This document shows, piece by piece, positions 12,779 through 20,190 of a DNA stretch of 22,898 nucleotides. The notes under the pieces were generated by a model. That model saw only the letters and a program-made list of their open reading frames with translations. It did not search any database and was not told the origin of the DNA. Every line of letters begins with the position of its first letter. Within the stretch, counting starts at the first letter, position 1. Both the position numbers and the translations under genes were made by a program. This DNA comes from a virus: IMG/VR virus record IMGVR_UViG_3300021365_000126, positions 1 to 22,898 of that record; one strand, given 5' to 3'.

Positions 12779-12786
12779 GAGTACAC

Positions 12787-15090
12787 ATGAGCCCTAAGGT
12801 TGCTCTAATAGAAACCAAAACTTCAAGAACAGATTTTCGCTCAGAGTTTGACAATGCTTTTGAATTTGATCAGTATCAATTATGTTCCGATCCTACTATT
12901 AAAAAAGTATTAGTAAGAGATGTAGATATTAACATAGATATTGATTCTTATGACTGGGTTATCCTAGTAGGTTCTGATGCTTTAAAGTATTATACCAAAA
13001 TTAATTCTGTGACGGAATATTCAGGAAGGAAAGTAGATAGTAAATTTCTTCCTGTAATAAACCCCTCTATGCTCGCCTTTAAGCCAGAAGCTAAACCTAC
13101 TTGGGAAAACTCAAAAGCTAGTATTATTTCTTATATTAATGGTGAGATTAATGATGTAGTTATAGACGAGTCTATAGCTAGGGGAATACAAGATACCCAA
13201 GAGGCAAACGCATGGATTAAAGATGCTATTGAAAATGCCGAATATATTGCTCTTGACTCCGAAACTACTGGGTTGTATCCTAGAAATGGGCACATGTTAG
13301 GCATATCGATGTCTTACACGGGCCGTAGCGGGGTCTACATAGACACGGAGTGCTTTGACGAAACTACTGAAGACTTATTAAGAGAACTCTTTTCTACTAA
13401 AAAAGTAATCTTTCATAACGCCAAGTTTGATATGGCCTTTTTTGAGTATCATTTTGGCTTCGAGTTTCCCGACTTTGAAGATACTATGTTGCTTCATTAT
13501 TTAATTGATGAGAACCCAGGAAATCACGGCCTCAAAACTCTATCACTTAAGTATACTCCCTTCGGTGATTATGAAAAACCAATGTATGATTGGATTGCAG
13601 AGTATAAGAAACAAACAGGGCATGACAACTCAAGTTTTACTTGGGACATGATTCCGTTTGATACAATGAAAACTTACGCAGCAATGGATGCTGTATGTAC
13701 TCTACTTCTTTATGAAAAGTTTGTGAAGATTAAGCAAAACAGAAAGCTTAAGTGGGTATATGATAATATTCTTATACCTGGCTGCCGTTTTCTGCTGGAC
13801 GTACAGGACAATGGCGTTCCTTTTGACTCTAAAAGACTATTGACCGCTCAATCTGTCCTTCAAGATGATATAGATCATGCTGTTAGTATTCTCTCTGAGA
13901 ATGAAGCAGTAAGAAAGTTTGAGGCTATTAATGGAAAAGATTTTAATCCTAACTCTACAGTACAGCTAAGAAGCCTTCTTTTTGACTTCTTAGGGTTACA
14001 GCCAACCGGAAAGAAAACAGGAACAGGAGCAAACTCTACAGATGCGGAAGTACTGGAAAAACTTTCAGAAGAGTCGGATATACCCCGGCTCATACTTGAT
14101 ATACGGCAAAAGTCTAAAATCAAGAATACATATCTGGATAAGATCATTCCTCAGCTTGATCGGGATAAGCGACTTAGGACGAATTTTAATCTTCATAGCA
14201 CTACTTCTGGGAGGTTATCTTCTAGCGGTAAGTTAAATATGCAACAACTTCCTCGGGATAATCCTACTGTTAAAGGATGTATTCGTGCCAAACCAGGAAA
14301 CAAAATTGTAGCAATGGACTTAACTACTGCAGAAGTATACGTTGCAGCAGTTCTTGCAAAAGATACTGCCTTGATGGAGGTATTTAAGTCAGGCGGAAAC
14401 TTTCATAGTACAATTGCTAAAACAGTATTTAAACTTTCGTGTAACGTAGAGGACGTTGCTGAAGTATATCCCACACAAAGACAAGCAGCTAAAGCAGTTA
14501 CCTTTGGCATTATGTATGGAGCCGGGCCTGCTAAGATAAGTGAGCAAGTAACTAAAGATAGTGGTACATTTTTCTCAAAACATGAAGCAAGTGAAGTTAT
14601 CACTGACTACTTTAAAACTTTTCACAAATTAAGGAATTGGATTGACAATAATCAGAAATTTATTGCGGATAATGGGTTTATCTACAGTTTTTTCGGCAGA
14701 AAAAGACGACTCCCTAATGTATCGTCTACCGATAAAGGTGTCCAGTCGCATAGCATTAGGTCTGGTCTCAATTTTTTGGTTCAGTCTGCTGCTAGCGATA
14801 TCAACCTACTAGGTGCTATAGACATGAATCAGCACATCAAAACTTCCGGTATGAAGTCTAGAATCTTTGCTCTTGTGCATGACTCTATTCTTGCAGAAGT
14901 GCCCGAAGATGAAATTGATGTATACAAAGAGAATCTTCAACGTTATGTTCAGATGGACAGAGGGTTGAATATTCCAGGGTGTCCTATTGGATGCGACTTT
15001 GAGGTAGTACACGATGACTATTCTAATGGAAAATATGAAAAATTTATGGCGGAATACTATGGGCAAGTGGACTATGGACAAAACGCCTAG
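12787..15090 (+). CDS. family A DNA polymerase with 3'-5' exonuclease
   Basis: A 767-residue replicative polymerase. Exonuclease motifs are complete: Exo I Asp157-x-Glu159 (ALDSETTG), Exo II Asn211/Asp215 (FHNAKFDM), Exo III Tyr297/Asp301 (YAAMD). Polymerase motif A has Asp511 and Glu516 in MDLTTAEVYVAA, unlike the usual DYSQIELR. Motif B has Arg565, Lys569, Phe573 and Tyr577 in RQAAKAVTFGIMYG. Motif C is VHDS (697-700) instead of HDE. Residues 1-130 precede the exonuclease and contain VILVGSDALKYY and FLPVINPSML, which resemble pieces of uracil-DNA glycosylase family proteins; that domain may be a degenerate relic. AGGAG (12777-12781) precedes the ATG. Phe573 predicts discrimination against dideoxynucleotides. 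Confidence 0.95.
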   Translation: MSPKVALIETKTSRTDFRSEFDNAFEFDQYQLCSDPTIKKVLVRDVDINIDIDSYDWVILVGSDALKYYTKINSVTEYSGRKVDSKFLPVINPSMLAFKPEAKPTWENSKASIISYINGEINDVVIDESIARGIQDTQEANAWIKDAIENAEYIALDSETTGLYPRNGHMLGISMSYTGRSGVYIDTECFDETTEDLLRELFSTKKVIFHNAKFDMAFFEYHFGFEFPDFEDTMLLHYLIDENPGNHGLKTLSLKYTPFGDYEKPMYDWIAEYKKQTGHDNSSFTWDMIPFDTMKTYAAMDAVCTLLLYEKFVKIKQNRKLKWVYDNILIPGCRFLLDVQDNGVPFDSKRLLTAQSVLQDDIDHAVSILSENEAVRKFEAINGKDFNPNSTVQLRSLLFDFLGLQPTGKKTGTGANSTDAEVLEKLSEESDIPRLILDIRQKSKIKNTYLDKIIPQLDRDKRLRTNFNLHSTTSGRLSSSGKLNMQQLPRDNPTVKGCIRAKPGNKIVAMDLTTAEVYVAAVLAKDTALMEVFKSGGNFHSTIAKTVFKLSCNVEDVAEVYPTQRQAAKAVTFGIMYGAGPAKISEQVTKDSGTFFSKHEASEVITDYFKTFHKLRNWIDNNQKFIADNGFIYSFFGRKRRLPNVSSTDKGVQSHSIRSGLNFLVQSAASDINLLGAIDMNQHIKTSGMKSRIFALVHDSILAEVPEDEIDVYKENLQRYVQMDRGLNIPGCPIGCDFEVVHDDYSNGKYEKFMAEYYGQVDYGQNA

Positions 15091-15199
15091 CTGTATGTGT
15101 ATACCAGATAGACTAACTTACAACGGAAAAGTCATTGATAAAGCGTATTACATATCAGTCTATTCATTTAATAGAGTTTCCTATTTATCCGATAAGTAG
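15074..15199 (+). CDS. possible 41-aa peptide in alternative frame
   Basis: A frame from an ATG inside the last codons of the polymerase gene, reading MDKTPSCMCIPDRLTYNGKV and ending YSFNRVSYLSDK. It overlaps the following gene by 65 bases in another frame. In its favour, it bridges the 44-base gap after polymerase. Against it, there is no clear ribosome binding site and a long overlap. Only one of the two frames, or a different start for the next gene, may be real over 15135-15199. Confidence 0.25.
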   Translation: MDKTPSCMCIPDRLTYNGKVIDKAYYISVYSFNRVSYLSDK

Positions 15200-15638
15200 C
15201 GACAACCTAGAGTGGACAGATGGATTAGTTTACCTTGATGGGGATATACTTGATGATACTAATCAGTCAGGAAAAACTTTAGGGCATAGAAGGTTACAAA
15301 CTCCCTTCTTGGGTCTATATAGACTTAAGAGCATGGGTCGAGACTATTTAAGCTTATTTCACGGTAAAACAGGACAATATTATATAGATAATTTAGGGAC
15401 TATTTTCTTTTACGAAAAGACTAAATTTGCTAAGATTATATCCAGAAAAATAAAAGACGTAGTGCTTAAAGATACTCATGTAGCTTTAAAAGTGCTTGCT
15501 GTAAATGCAATAGTAATAGTCCCTAGGAGTCCTAGAGCAGAGCATAAGTGGGCGAATATGATATACATAGATTCTTTGCCTTGGAAAATATACAGTTTTT
15601 CTGAAGAAAAACAGGCTTCAAAACGAGTTAAGATTTAG
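15135..15638 (+). CDS. conserved phage protein of unknown function (167 aa)
   Basis: A 167-residue protein with a TTG start. A beta-rich body carries LEWTDGLVYLDGDILDDTN, then GHRRLQTPFLGLYRLKS, and near the end SLPWKIYSFSEEKQ. I recall this pattern, particularly 'LPWKIYSFSE', from hypothetical proteins lying beside phage polymerase genes. It has no catalytic signature that I can name. The start is uncertain because the upstream gap is short and no ATG is available. The conserved-looking FPIYPISSDNLEW begins about 15 residues in, which supports a start near here. Confidence 0.7.
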   Translation: MIKRITYQSIHLIEFPIYPISSDNLEWTDGLVYLDGDILDDTNQSGKTLGHRRLQTPFLGLYRLKSMGRDYLSLFHGKTGQYYIDNLGTIFFYEKTKFAKIISRKIKDVVLKDTHVALKVLAVNAIVIVPRSPRAEHKWANMIYIDSLPWKIYSFSEEKQASKRVKI

Positions 15639-15641
15639 AGT

Positions 15642-16304
15642 ATGGCACAAAAACGTAGAAAGACTTTAAGAGATACAAATTTATTATTAACACCCATAGA
15701 CCCTTTAACAAGGAACCAAGTAAAAGCTTTTGAAAGCGAGAAGAATCTAGTACTGCATGGAGTTGCCGGTACAGGAAAAACGTTTATTTCCTGCTATCTT
15801 GCTTTCGATGATATAGATAAAAACTTATATCAACAATTAGTTATTATAAGAAGTGCCGTTCCTACTAGAGATATTGGATTTTTACCTGGAACCGAGAAAG
15901 AGAAGGCAGGAGTATACGAAGAACCTTATAAAAATATAGCTGTTGAATTATTTGACAGAGGAGATGCTTATGAGATTCTTAAACAAAAACAAATAATACA
16001 TTTTATGACTACTTCCTTTATAAGGGGAATAACTTTAAAAGATTCCGTAGTTTTAATAGATGAATGTCAAAACATGACATTTCATGAGTTAGATTCTATC
16101 GTAACTCGAATGGGAGAAAACTGTAAAGTTATTTTGTGCGGGGATTTTAGACAAGCAGACTTATCTAGAAATGGGCTATCAGACATACTACGAATATTTA
16201 AAGCTATGGATAACTTTGATTTAATCGATTTTGAAATAGAAGATATTGTAAGAAGTGGCTTTGTAAAGCAATATATTATGGCAAAACATAAGCTAAGACT
16301 ATAG
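15642..16304 (+). CDS. phoH: PhoH-like P-loop ATPase
   Basis: A 220-residue ATPase of the PhoH family, common in marine phages. Walker A is GVAGTGKT (40-47), the family loop RSAVPTRDIGFLPGTEKEK lies at 70-88, and Walker B is VVLIDECQN with Asp140/Glu141. A sensor-like LCGDFRQADL follows. PhoH proteins are related to helicase ATPase cores; proposed roles are in RNA metabolism or phosphate stress, but none is settled in phages. Length is normal for the core domain. It is followed by a GTG-started small membrane protein in a TAGTG overlap. Confidence 0.93.
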   Translation: MAQKRRKTLRDTNLLLTPIDPLTRNQVKAFESEKNLVLHGVAGTGKTFISCYLAFDDIDKNLYQQLVIIRSAVPTRDIGFLPGTEKEKAGVYEEPYKNIAVELFDRGDAYEILKQKQIIHFMTTSFIRGITLKDSVVLIDECQNMTFHELDSIVTRMGENCKVILCGDFRQADLSRNGLSDILRIFKAMDNFDLIDFEIEDIVRSGFVKQYIMAKHKLRL

Positions 16305-16465
16305 TGAAAACTTTTTGGAAGATATGGCAATACTCTCTAGGAGGTTACTCTGATGATAAGACAGAGCCTTACGATAAATATATTACAATAGTACGAACTT
16401 TAATTGTGGGAGTAAATTTTATGACTTGTTTTTTTATAATGGCAAACGTGGTACATAACTGGTGA
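16304..16465 (+). CDS. small conserved phage membrane protein (53 aa)
   Basis: A 53-codon frame from a GTG that shares a base with the phoH stop (TAGTG) to a TGA that overlaps the next gene's GTG by two bases. The translation begins MKTFWKIWQYSLGGYSDDKT and ends with one membrane segment (TLIVGVNFMTCFFIMANVVH, about 32-51). I recall short phage proteins with this 'FWKIW.Y.LG' start and 'VR..IV..N..TCFFI.A..' anchor. Probably a single-pass inner-membrane protein. Function unknown. Confidence 0.6.
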   Translation: MKTFWKIWQYSLGGYSDDKTEPYDKYITIVRTLIVGVNFMTCFFIMANVVHNW

Positions 16466-16869
16466 TTGTTGGATTTACTGCTAGTACTTTTGATCTTCTT
16501 CATGCAGGACATTGTTCCATGCTTAGAGAGGCAAAGACTCAATGTGACTATTTGATCTGTGGCTTGCAAGTCGATCCTGGAGTAGATCGCTTAGAAAAAA
16601 ATAGACCAGTACAAACATTACCAGAAAGGTATATACAACTGTCAGCAGTAAAATATGTTGATGAGATTATACCATACGAAACAGAAATTGATTTAAAGGA
16701 TATTTTACAAACGCTTAATATTGATGTTCGTATTCTTGGCGATGAGTATCGTAACCTAGATTTTACTGGAAAGGGAGTATGTCAACAACGCGGAATTAAA
16801 CTATATTTTAACAAACGAGATCATAGGTTTTCTACTACTGATTTGAGAAGAAGGATACGTAACAGCTAG
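16462..16869 (+). CDS. cytidylyltransferase-like nucleotidyltransferase
   Basis: A 135-residue protein of the HxGH nucleotidyltransferase superfamily. GFTASTFDLLHAGH (4-17) has the nucleotide-binding HAGH, and HRFSTTDLRRRI (about 121-132) corresponds to the C-terminal 'RxxSTTxL' motif. Size and motifs fit glycerol-3-phosphate or ethanolamine-phosphate cytidylyltransferases, or the RfaE C-terminal domain, which make CDP- or ADP-activated headgroups or sugars. The phage substrate is unknown; options include modification of host envelope precursors or nucleotide salvage. It sits between the membrane peptide and the helicase with tight overlaps and a GTG start. Confidence 0.85.
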   Translation: MIVGFTASTFDLLHAGHCSMLREAKTQCDYLICGLQVDPGVDRLEKNRPVQTLPERYIQLSAVKYVDEIIPYETEIDLKDILQTLNIDVRILGDEYRNLDFTGKGVCQQRGIKLYFNKRDHRFSTTDLRRRIRNS

Positions 16870-18152
16870 TGAAAGCAGTACTCAGCGATAGAATTTATCT
16901 ACAAGTCAACTCGGATCAGAAGAAAGAGATAGGCGAGGCTCTTACGTATGTAATCCCCGCAAGGATCCCAACGGATCGTCCCCAAGTCATAAAAAATATG
17001 AACAGAATACGGGACGATCTTATTAGTATACCTATTGGTAGGTCAGACCTTATACCTGAAGGTTTTGAGATAGTAGATAAAAGACACAAAGAACCTGCGG
17101 ACTTCCCTGAATTTAGATTTCCTTTGAGAGATAGTCAAAAAGCAGTTTATGATGCATTAAATGATAACGCAATTATTAACGCCTGGGTAAGCTGGGGTAA
17201 AACTTTTACAGGATTAGCAATTGCAGGAAAACTTAAACAAAAAACGCTAGTCGTTACACATACAATTCCACTGAGAAATCAATGGGCAAAAGAAGTAGAG
17301 AAAGTATATGGCATACAACCAGGAATTATTGGCAGTGGTAAGTTTGATATTGATTCTCCTGTGGTCGTGGGGAACGTACAAACTCTTTACCGGAATTTGG
17401 AATCCGTATCAAAGCATTTCGGAACTATTATTTTGGATGAGATGCATCATGTCTCGTCTCCGACGTTTTCTAGGATTATAGATAAAAGCTATGCTCGATA
17501 TAAGATAGGGCTCTCTGGTACACTTGAAAGAAAGGACGGCAAGCATGTAGTTTTTCGGGATTATTTTAGTAACACAGTTTTTAAACCGCCTGCAGAAAAC
17601 TACATGATGCCTGAGATAGATATTTACAAAAGTCAAGTAAGATTTATGGACGGATCTAGAACACCTTGGGCGAATAGAGTCACAGCTCTCTGTAATAACG
17701 AGGAGTATAGACATTCAATCGCTTTAATGGCAGCTTCATACGCGGCTAGAGGGCATAAAGTTCTTGTAGTAAGCGATAGAGTACACTTCTTAAAAGCCTG
17801 CGCTGAATTAGTAGGGGATAAAGCAGTCTGTGTAACAGGAGACGTGGGACATGAAGATCGTGAAAATTTATTAGCTGATATAAGAAATAATAAAAAAGAA
17901 ATACTGTTTGGAACTCAAGCAATATTCTCTGAAGGTATTTCTGTTAATAATCTTAGTTGTCTCATACTAGGCACTCCCATAAATAATGAACCGCTCCTGA
18001 CTCAGCTCATAGGGCGCGTTATAAGGGAGGATAGTAATAAAAAGACCCCTAAAATTGTAGACACTCACCTATTAGGTAACACGGCCAAGCGGCAAGCCTC
18101 TAACAGGATGGGATACTACATTAAACAAGGTTGGAAAATTAACCAACTATAA
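16869..18152 (+). CDS. UvsW-like superfamily 2 DNA helicase
   Basis: A 427-residue SF2 helicase. In T4 the comparable UvsW unwinds branched DNA and R-loops and helps switch to recombination-dependent replication. Motifs: FPLRDSQ before motif I (84-90), motif I WVSWGKT (106-112), Ia VVTHTIPLRNQW, II DEMHH (190-194), III LSGTLERKDGKH (215-226), and VI QLIGRVIRED (379-388). Motif I lacks the first glycine of a standard Walker A. A GTG start overlaps the previous stop (TAGTG). It lies upstream of SSB and SbcCD genes, fitting a recombination role. Confidence 0.9.
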   Translation: MKAVLSDRIYLQVNSDQKKEIGEALTYVIPARIPTDRPQVIKNMNRIRDDLISIPIGRSDLIPEGFEIVDKRHKEPADFPEFRFPLRDSQKAVYDALNDNAIINAWVSWGKTFTGLAIAGKLKQKTLVVTHTIPLRNQWAKEVEKVYGIQPGIIGSGKFDIDSPVVVGNVQTLYRNLESVSKHFGTIILDEMHHVSSPTFSRIIDKSYARYKIGLSGTLERKDGKHVVFRDYFSNTVFKPPAENYMMPEIDIYKSQVRFMDGSRTPWANRVTALCNNEEYRHSIALMAASYAARGHKVLVVSDRVHFLKACAELVGDKAVCVTGDVGHEDRENLLADIRNNKKEILFGTQAIFSEGISVNNLSCLILGTPINNEPLLTQLIGRVIREDSNKKTPKIVDTHLLGNTAKRQASNRMGYYIKQGWKINQL

Positions 18153-18155
18153 TAA

Positions 18156-18193
18156 AAATAATTCTTGACATTACATTGAAATTTTAGTATAAT
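18156..18193 (+). promoter_or_regulatory. promoter P6 (sigma70 consensus, AAATARTTC family)
   Basis: AAATAATTC, TTGACA (18165-18170), 17-base spacer, TATAAT (18188-18193); all core positions match. It stands upstream of a conserved gene, SSB and sbcDC. The first start codon of the next gene (18195) lies before the expected transcription start near 18200, which is a conflict. Confidence 0.9.
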
Positions 18194-18194
18194 T

Positions 18195-18602
18195 ATGATT
18201 CTCTACAACTGGCCCAAAATCTTTACTCTTAGTAAGGGAAGCGCAAAACAGATGTATCTTATTATTAAGATGATTACTAATAATGAGATACCACAAAATA
18301 AGCGTGATCCCTTATACAGGTATATGGACGTAGATTTTTCTGGAATTAGCTTTTTAGTTCATCCAGAGGTCTTAGTCTATAATAGTTATGCGTACAGTTA
18401 TAGAGACATAGGAGTATATCTAGCCCTAGCTTCTGCAAGAAATCTTATGGATTTTAAATTAACGGGTGACACACGTTTAGCTCTGGAACACTGCCCTGTG
18501 GAAGGAGTAACCGATTACTTAATAGAAAATAGACTACTTTATATAAAAGATGATTATATTCATTTTATCTATGAGGAAGTTACAAAGGAGAATACACACT
18601 AA
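18195..18602 (+). CDS. conserved phage protein, start uncertain (135 aa or shorter)
   Basis: A 135-residue reading from ATG 18195, containing LYNWPKIFTLSKGS, LVHPEVLVYNSYAYSYRDIG, YLALASARN and a C-terminal YLIENRLLYIKDDYIHFIYE. I have a weak memory of relatives beginning with the 'YNWPKIF' segment. If so, this start is right, but it lies one base after the -10 box and upstream of the expected transcription start, with no ribosome binding site. The alternative ATG at 18252 follows AAGGGAA (18234-18240) at 11 bases and gives 116 residues. The stop overlaps the SSB start (TAATG). Function unknown. Confidence 0.65.
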   Translation: MILYNWPKIFTLSKGSAKQMYLIIKMITNNEIPQNKRDPLYRYMDVDFSGISFLVHPEVLVYNSYAYSYRDIGVYLALASARNLMDFKLTGDTRLALEHCPVEGVTDYLIENRLLYIKDDYIHFIYEEVTKENTH

Positions 18603-19240
18603 TGGCTATTGGATTTAACAAAACTAAAGGCGCTGCCAAAAAAGGAAATATTGTATCGTATGCTTATCGCGACGGTGATAACGACGTTCGTCTCGTAGGA
18701 GATGTTCTTGCTCGATACGTTTATTGGATTCCTGGAGAAAACAATAAGGATATTCCTTTTGAGTGCCTGTCTTTTGATAGAAACGAAGAGAAGTTTAACA
18801 ATTTGGAAAAGGACTGGGTACGAGAATATCATCCAGACCTTAAGTGCACTTGGAGCTACGCTATGCAGTGCTTAGATAAGGGTGAATTAAAAGTCATCAA
18901 TCTAAAGAAAAAGCTTTTTGAGCAAATTCTTACTGCTGCGGAAGATTTAGGCGATCCCACAGATCCACAAGACGGCTGGGATATTAAATTTAAGAGAGCA
19001 AAGACTGGCCCTCTTCCTTACAATGTTGAATATCAACTCCAAGTTTTGAAGTGCAAGCCCAGAAGTTTATCTGAAGCAGAAATGACTGCTATTGAATCTC
19101 TGAAGTCTATGGATGATGTTATGCCTCGTCCTACTACAGATGCTCAAAAAGAGCTTTTAGATCGTTTACGGTCTGGCGGATCAGATAAGACCTCTGATGA
19201 TATTGATGAAACTATTGAAAAAGAATTTAACATCGCATGA
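18602..19240 (+). CDS. single-stranded DNA-binding protein (gp32-like)
   Basis: A 212-residue protein with features of T4 gp32-type SSBs: a basic N-terminal segment (FNKTKGAAKKG), a core containing GWDIKFKRAKTGPLPYNVEY (about 124-143), and a Ser/Asp/Glu-rich acidic C-terminal tail (SGGSDKTSDDIDETIEKEF) like the protein-docking tails of SSBs. I do not see an obvious zinc ribbon as in gp32. Codon use leans towards CGN arginine more than most neighbours, fitting abundant expression. AAAGGAG lies about 11 bases before the ATG. Position between the UvsW-like helicase and SbcD supports the call. Core similarity is from memory. Confidence 0.75.
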   Translation: MAIGFNKTKGAAKKGNIVSYAYRDGDNDVRLVGDVLARYVYWIPGENNKDIPFECLSFDRNEEKFNNLEKDWVREYHPDLKCTWSYAMQCLDKGELKVINLKKKLFEQILTAAEDLGDPTDPQDGWDIKFKRAKTGPLPYNVEYQLQVLKCKPRSLSEAEMTAIESLKSMDDVMPRPTTDAQKELLDRLRSGGSDKTSDDIDETIEKEFNIA

Positions 19241-20190
19241 TTTTATTTACAGCCGATTGGCATTTAAAACTCGGGCAAAAAAATGTCCCAAAAGAGTGGT
19301 CTTTAAACCGATATCGGCTATTCTTTGATGAAGTTATATCGTTAGAAGCAGAGTGTAATATGCACATTATAGGGGGCGATCTTTTTGATCGCCTTCCTAA
19401 TATGGAAGAGCTGGAACTTTATTTCTCTTTTATTAGAAGAGTAAGTATTCCTACTATTATATACGATGGCAATCACGAAGCTACTAAAAAGGGAAAGACT
19501 TTCTTTTCTCAACTTAAACAAGTAAGTAGAGATATCAACCCTTTAATTCATGTAGTAGACACTTCTTGGATGGATACAGATATAGGATTTAGTATCTTAC
19601 CTTATCGTGAACTACATAGTAAGGGTAGTATAGAAGCTCTGGACTTTAGAAAGCCTGTGTTTACTCATGTTAGGGGAGAAATACCTCCTCATGTAAAGCC
19701 TGAGGTAGACCTTAGTCGATTTGAAGATTTTCCTGTAGTTTTTGCAGGAGATTTACATTCACATAGTAACACTCAAAAAAATATTGTATATCCAGGCAGT
19801 CCTATGACTACTTCTTTTCATAGAACAAAAGTAGAGACTGGCTATATATTAATTAATGAATCTGATTGGTCTTGGCTATGGTGCCCTTTTAAGCTGCCCC
19901 AACTTATAAGAAAAACTGTATCATCTACAGAAGAGATGGTACCTACCGAATTTGACCACACAATCTATGAGATTGAGGGAGATTTAAAGCAGCTCGCTAA
20001 TGTTAAGAACACAGAGTTATTGGATAAGAAAGTTATAAAAAGAGCCTCAGAAGCTACCTTAATTATGGATAAGGAAATGTCCATACAAGAAGAAATAAAG
20101 GAATATTTACTTTATATACTAGAATTGGATGATTCTACTATATCTAGTATTATAGATACATTTAACGAATACTCAGGTACCTCATTATGA
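19237..20190 (+). CDS. SbcD/gp47-like nuclease subunit (metallophosphoesterase)
   Basis: A 317-residue Mre11/SbcD-type nuclease. Metal ligands appear in order: DWH (Asp7, His9), GGDLFD (46-51), GNHE (78-81), a later THVRG, and GDLHSHS (about 170-176). Residues from about 250 are a capping and coiled-coil-binding region with acidic helices (MSIQEEIKEYLLYILELDDS). Together with the next gene it forms the ATP-driven complex that processes DNA ends for recombination-dependent replication and host DNA breakdown. Its start overlaps the SSB stop (ATGA). Confidence 0.92.
   Translation: MILFTADWHLKLGQKNVPKEWSLNRYRLFFDEVISLEAECNMHIIGGDLFDRLPNMEELELYFSFIRRVSIPTIIYDGNHEATKKGKTFFSQLKQVSRDINPLIHVVDTSWMDTDIGFSILPYRELHSKGSIEALDFRKPVFTHVRGEIPPHVKPEVDLSRFEDFPVVFAGDLHSHSNTQKNIVYPGSPMTTSFHRTKVETGYILINESDWSWLWCPFKLPQLIRKTVSSTEEMVPTEFDHTIYEIEGDLKQLANVKNTELLDKKVIKRASEATLIMDKEMSIQEEIKEYLLYILELDDSTISSIIDTFNEYSGTSL

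Noticed and set aside
13243-13262. TTGACT inside the polymerase gene as a seventh promoter
   Set aside because: The AAATARTTC block is absent and no suitable -10 stands 17 bases downstream; the bases encode exonuclease motif I.
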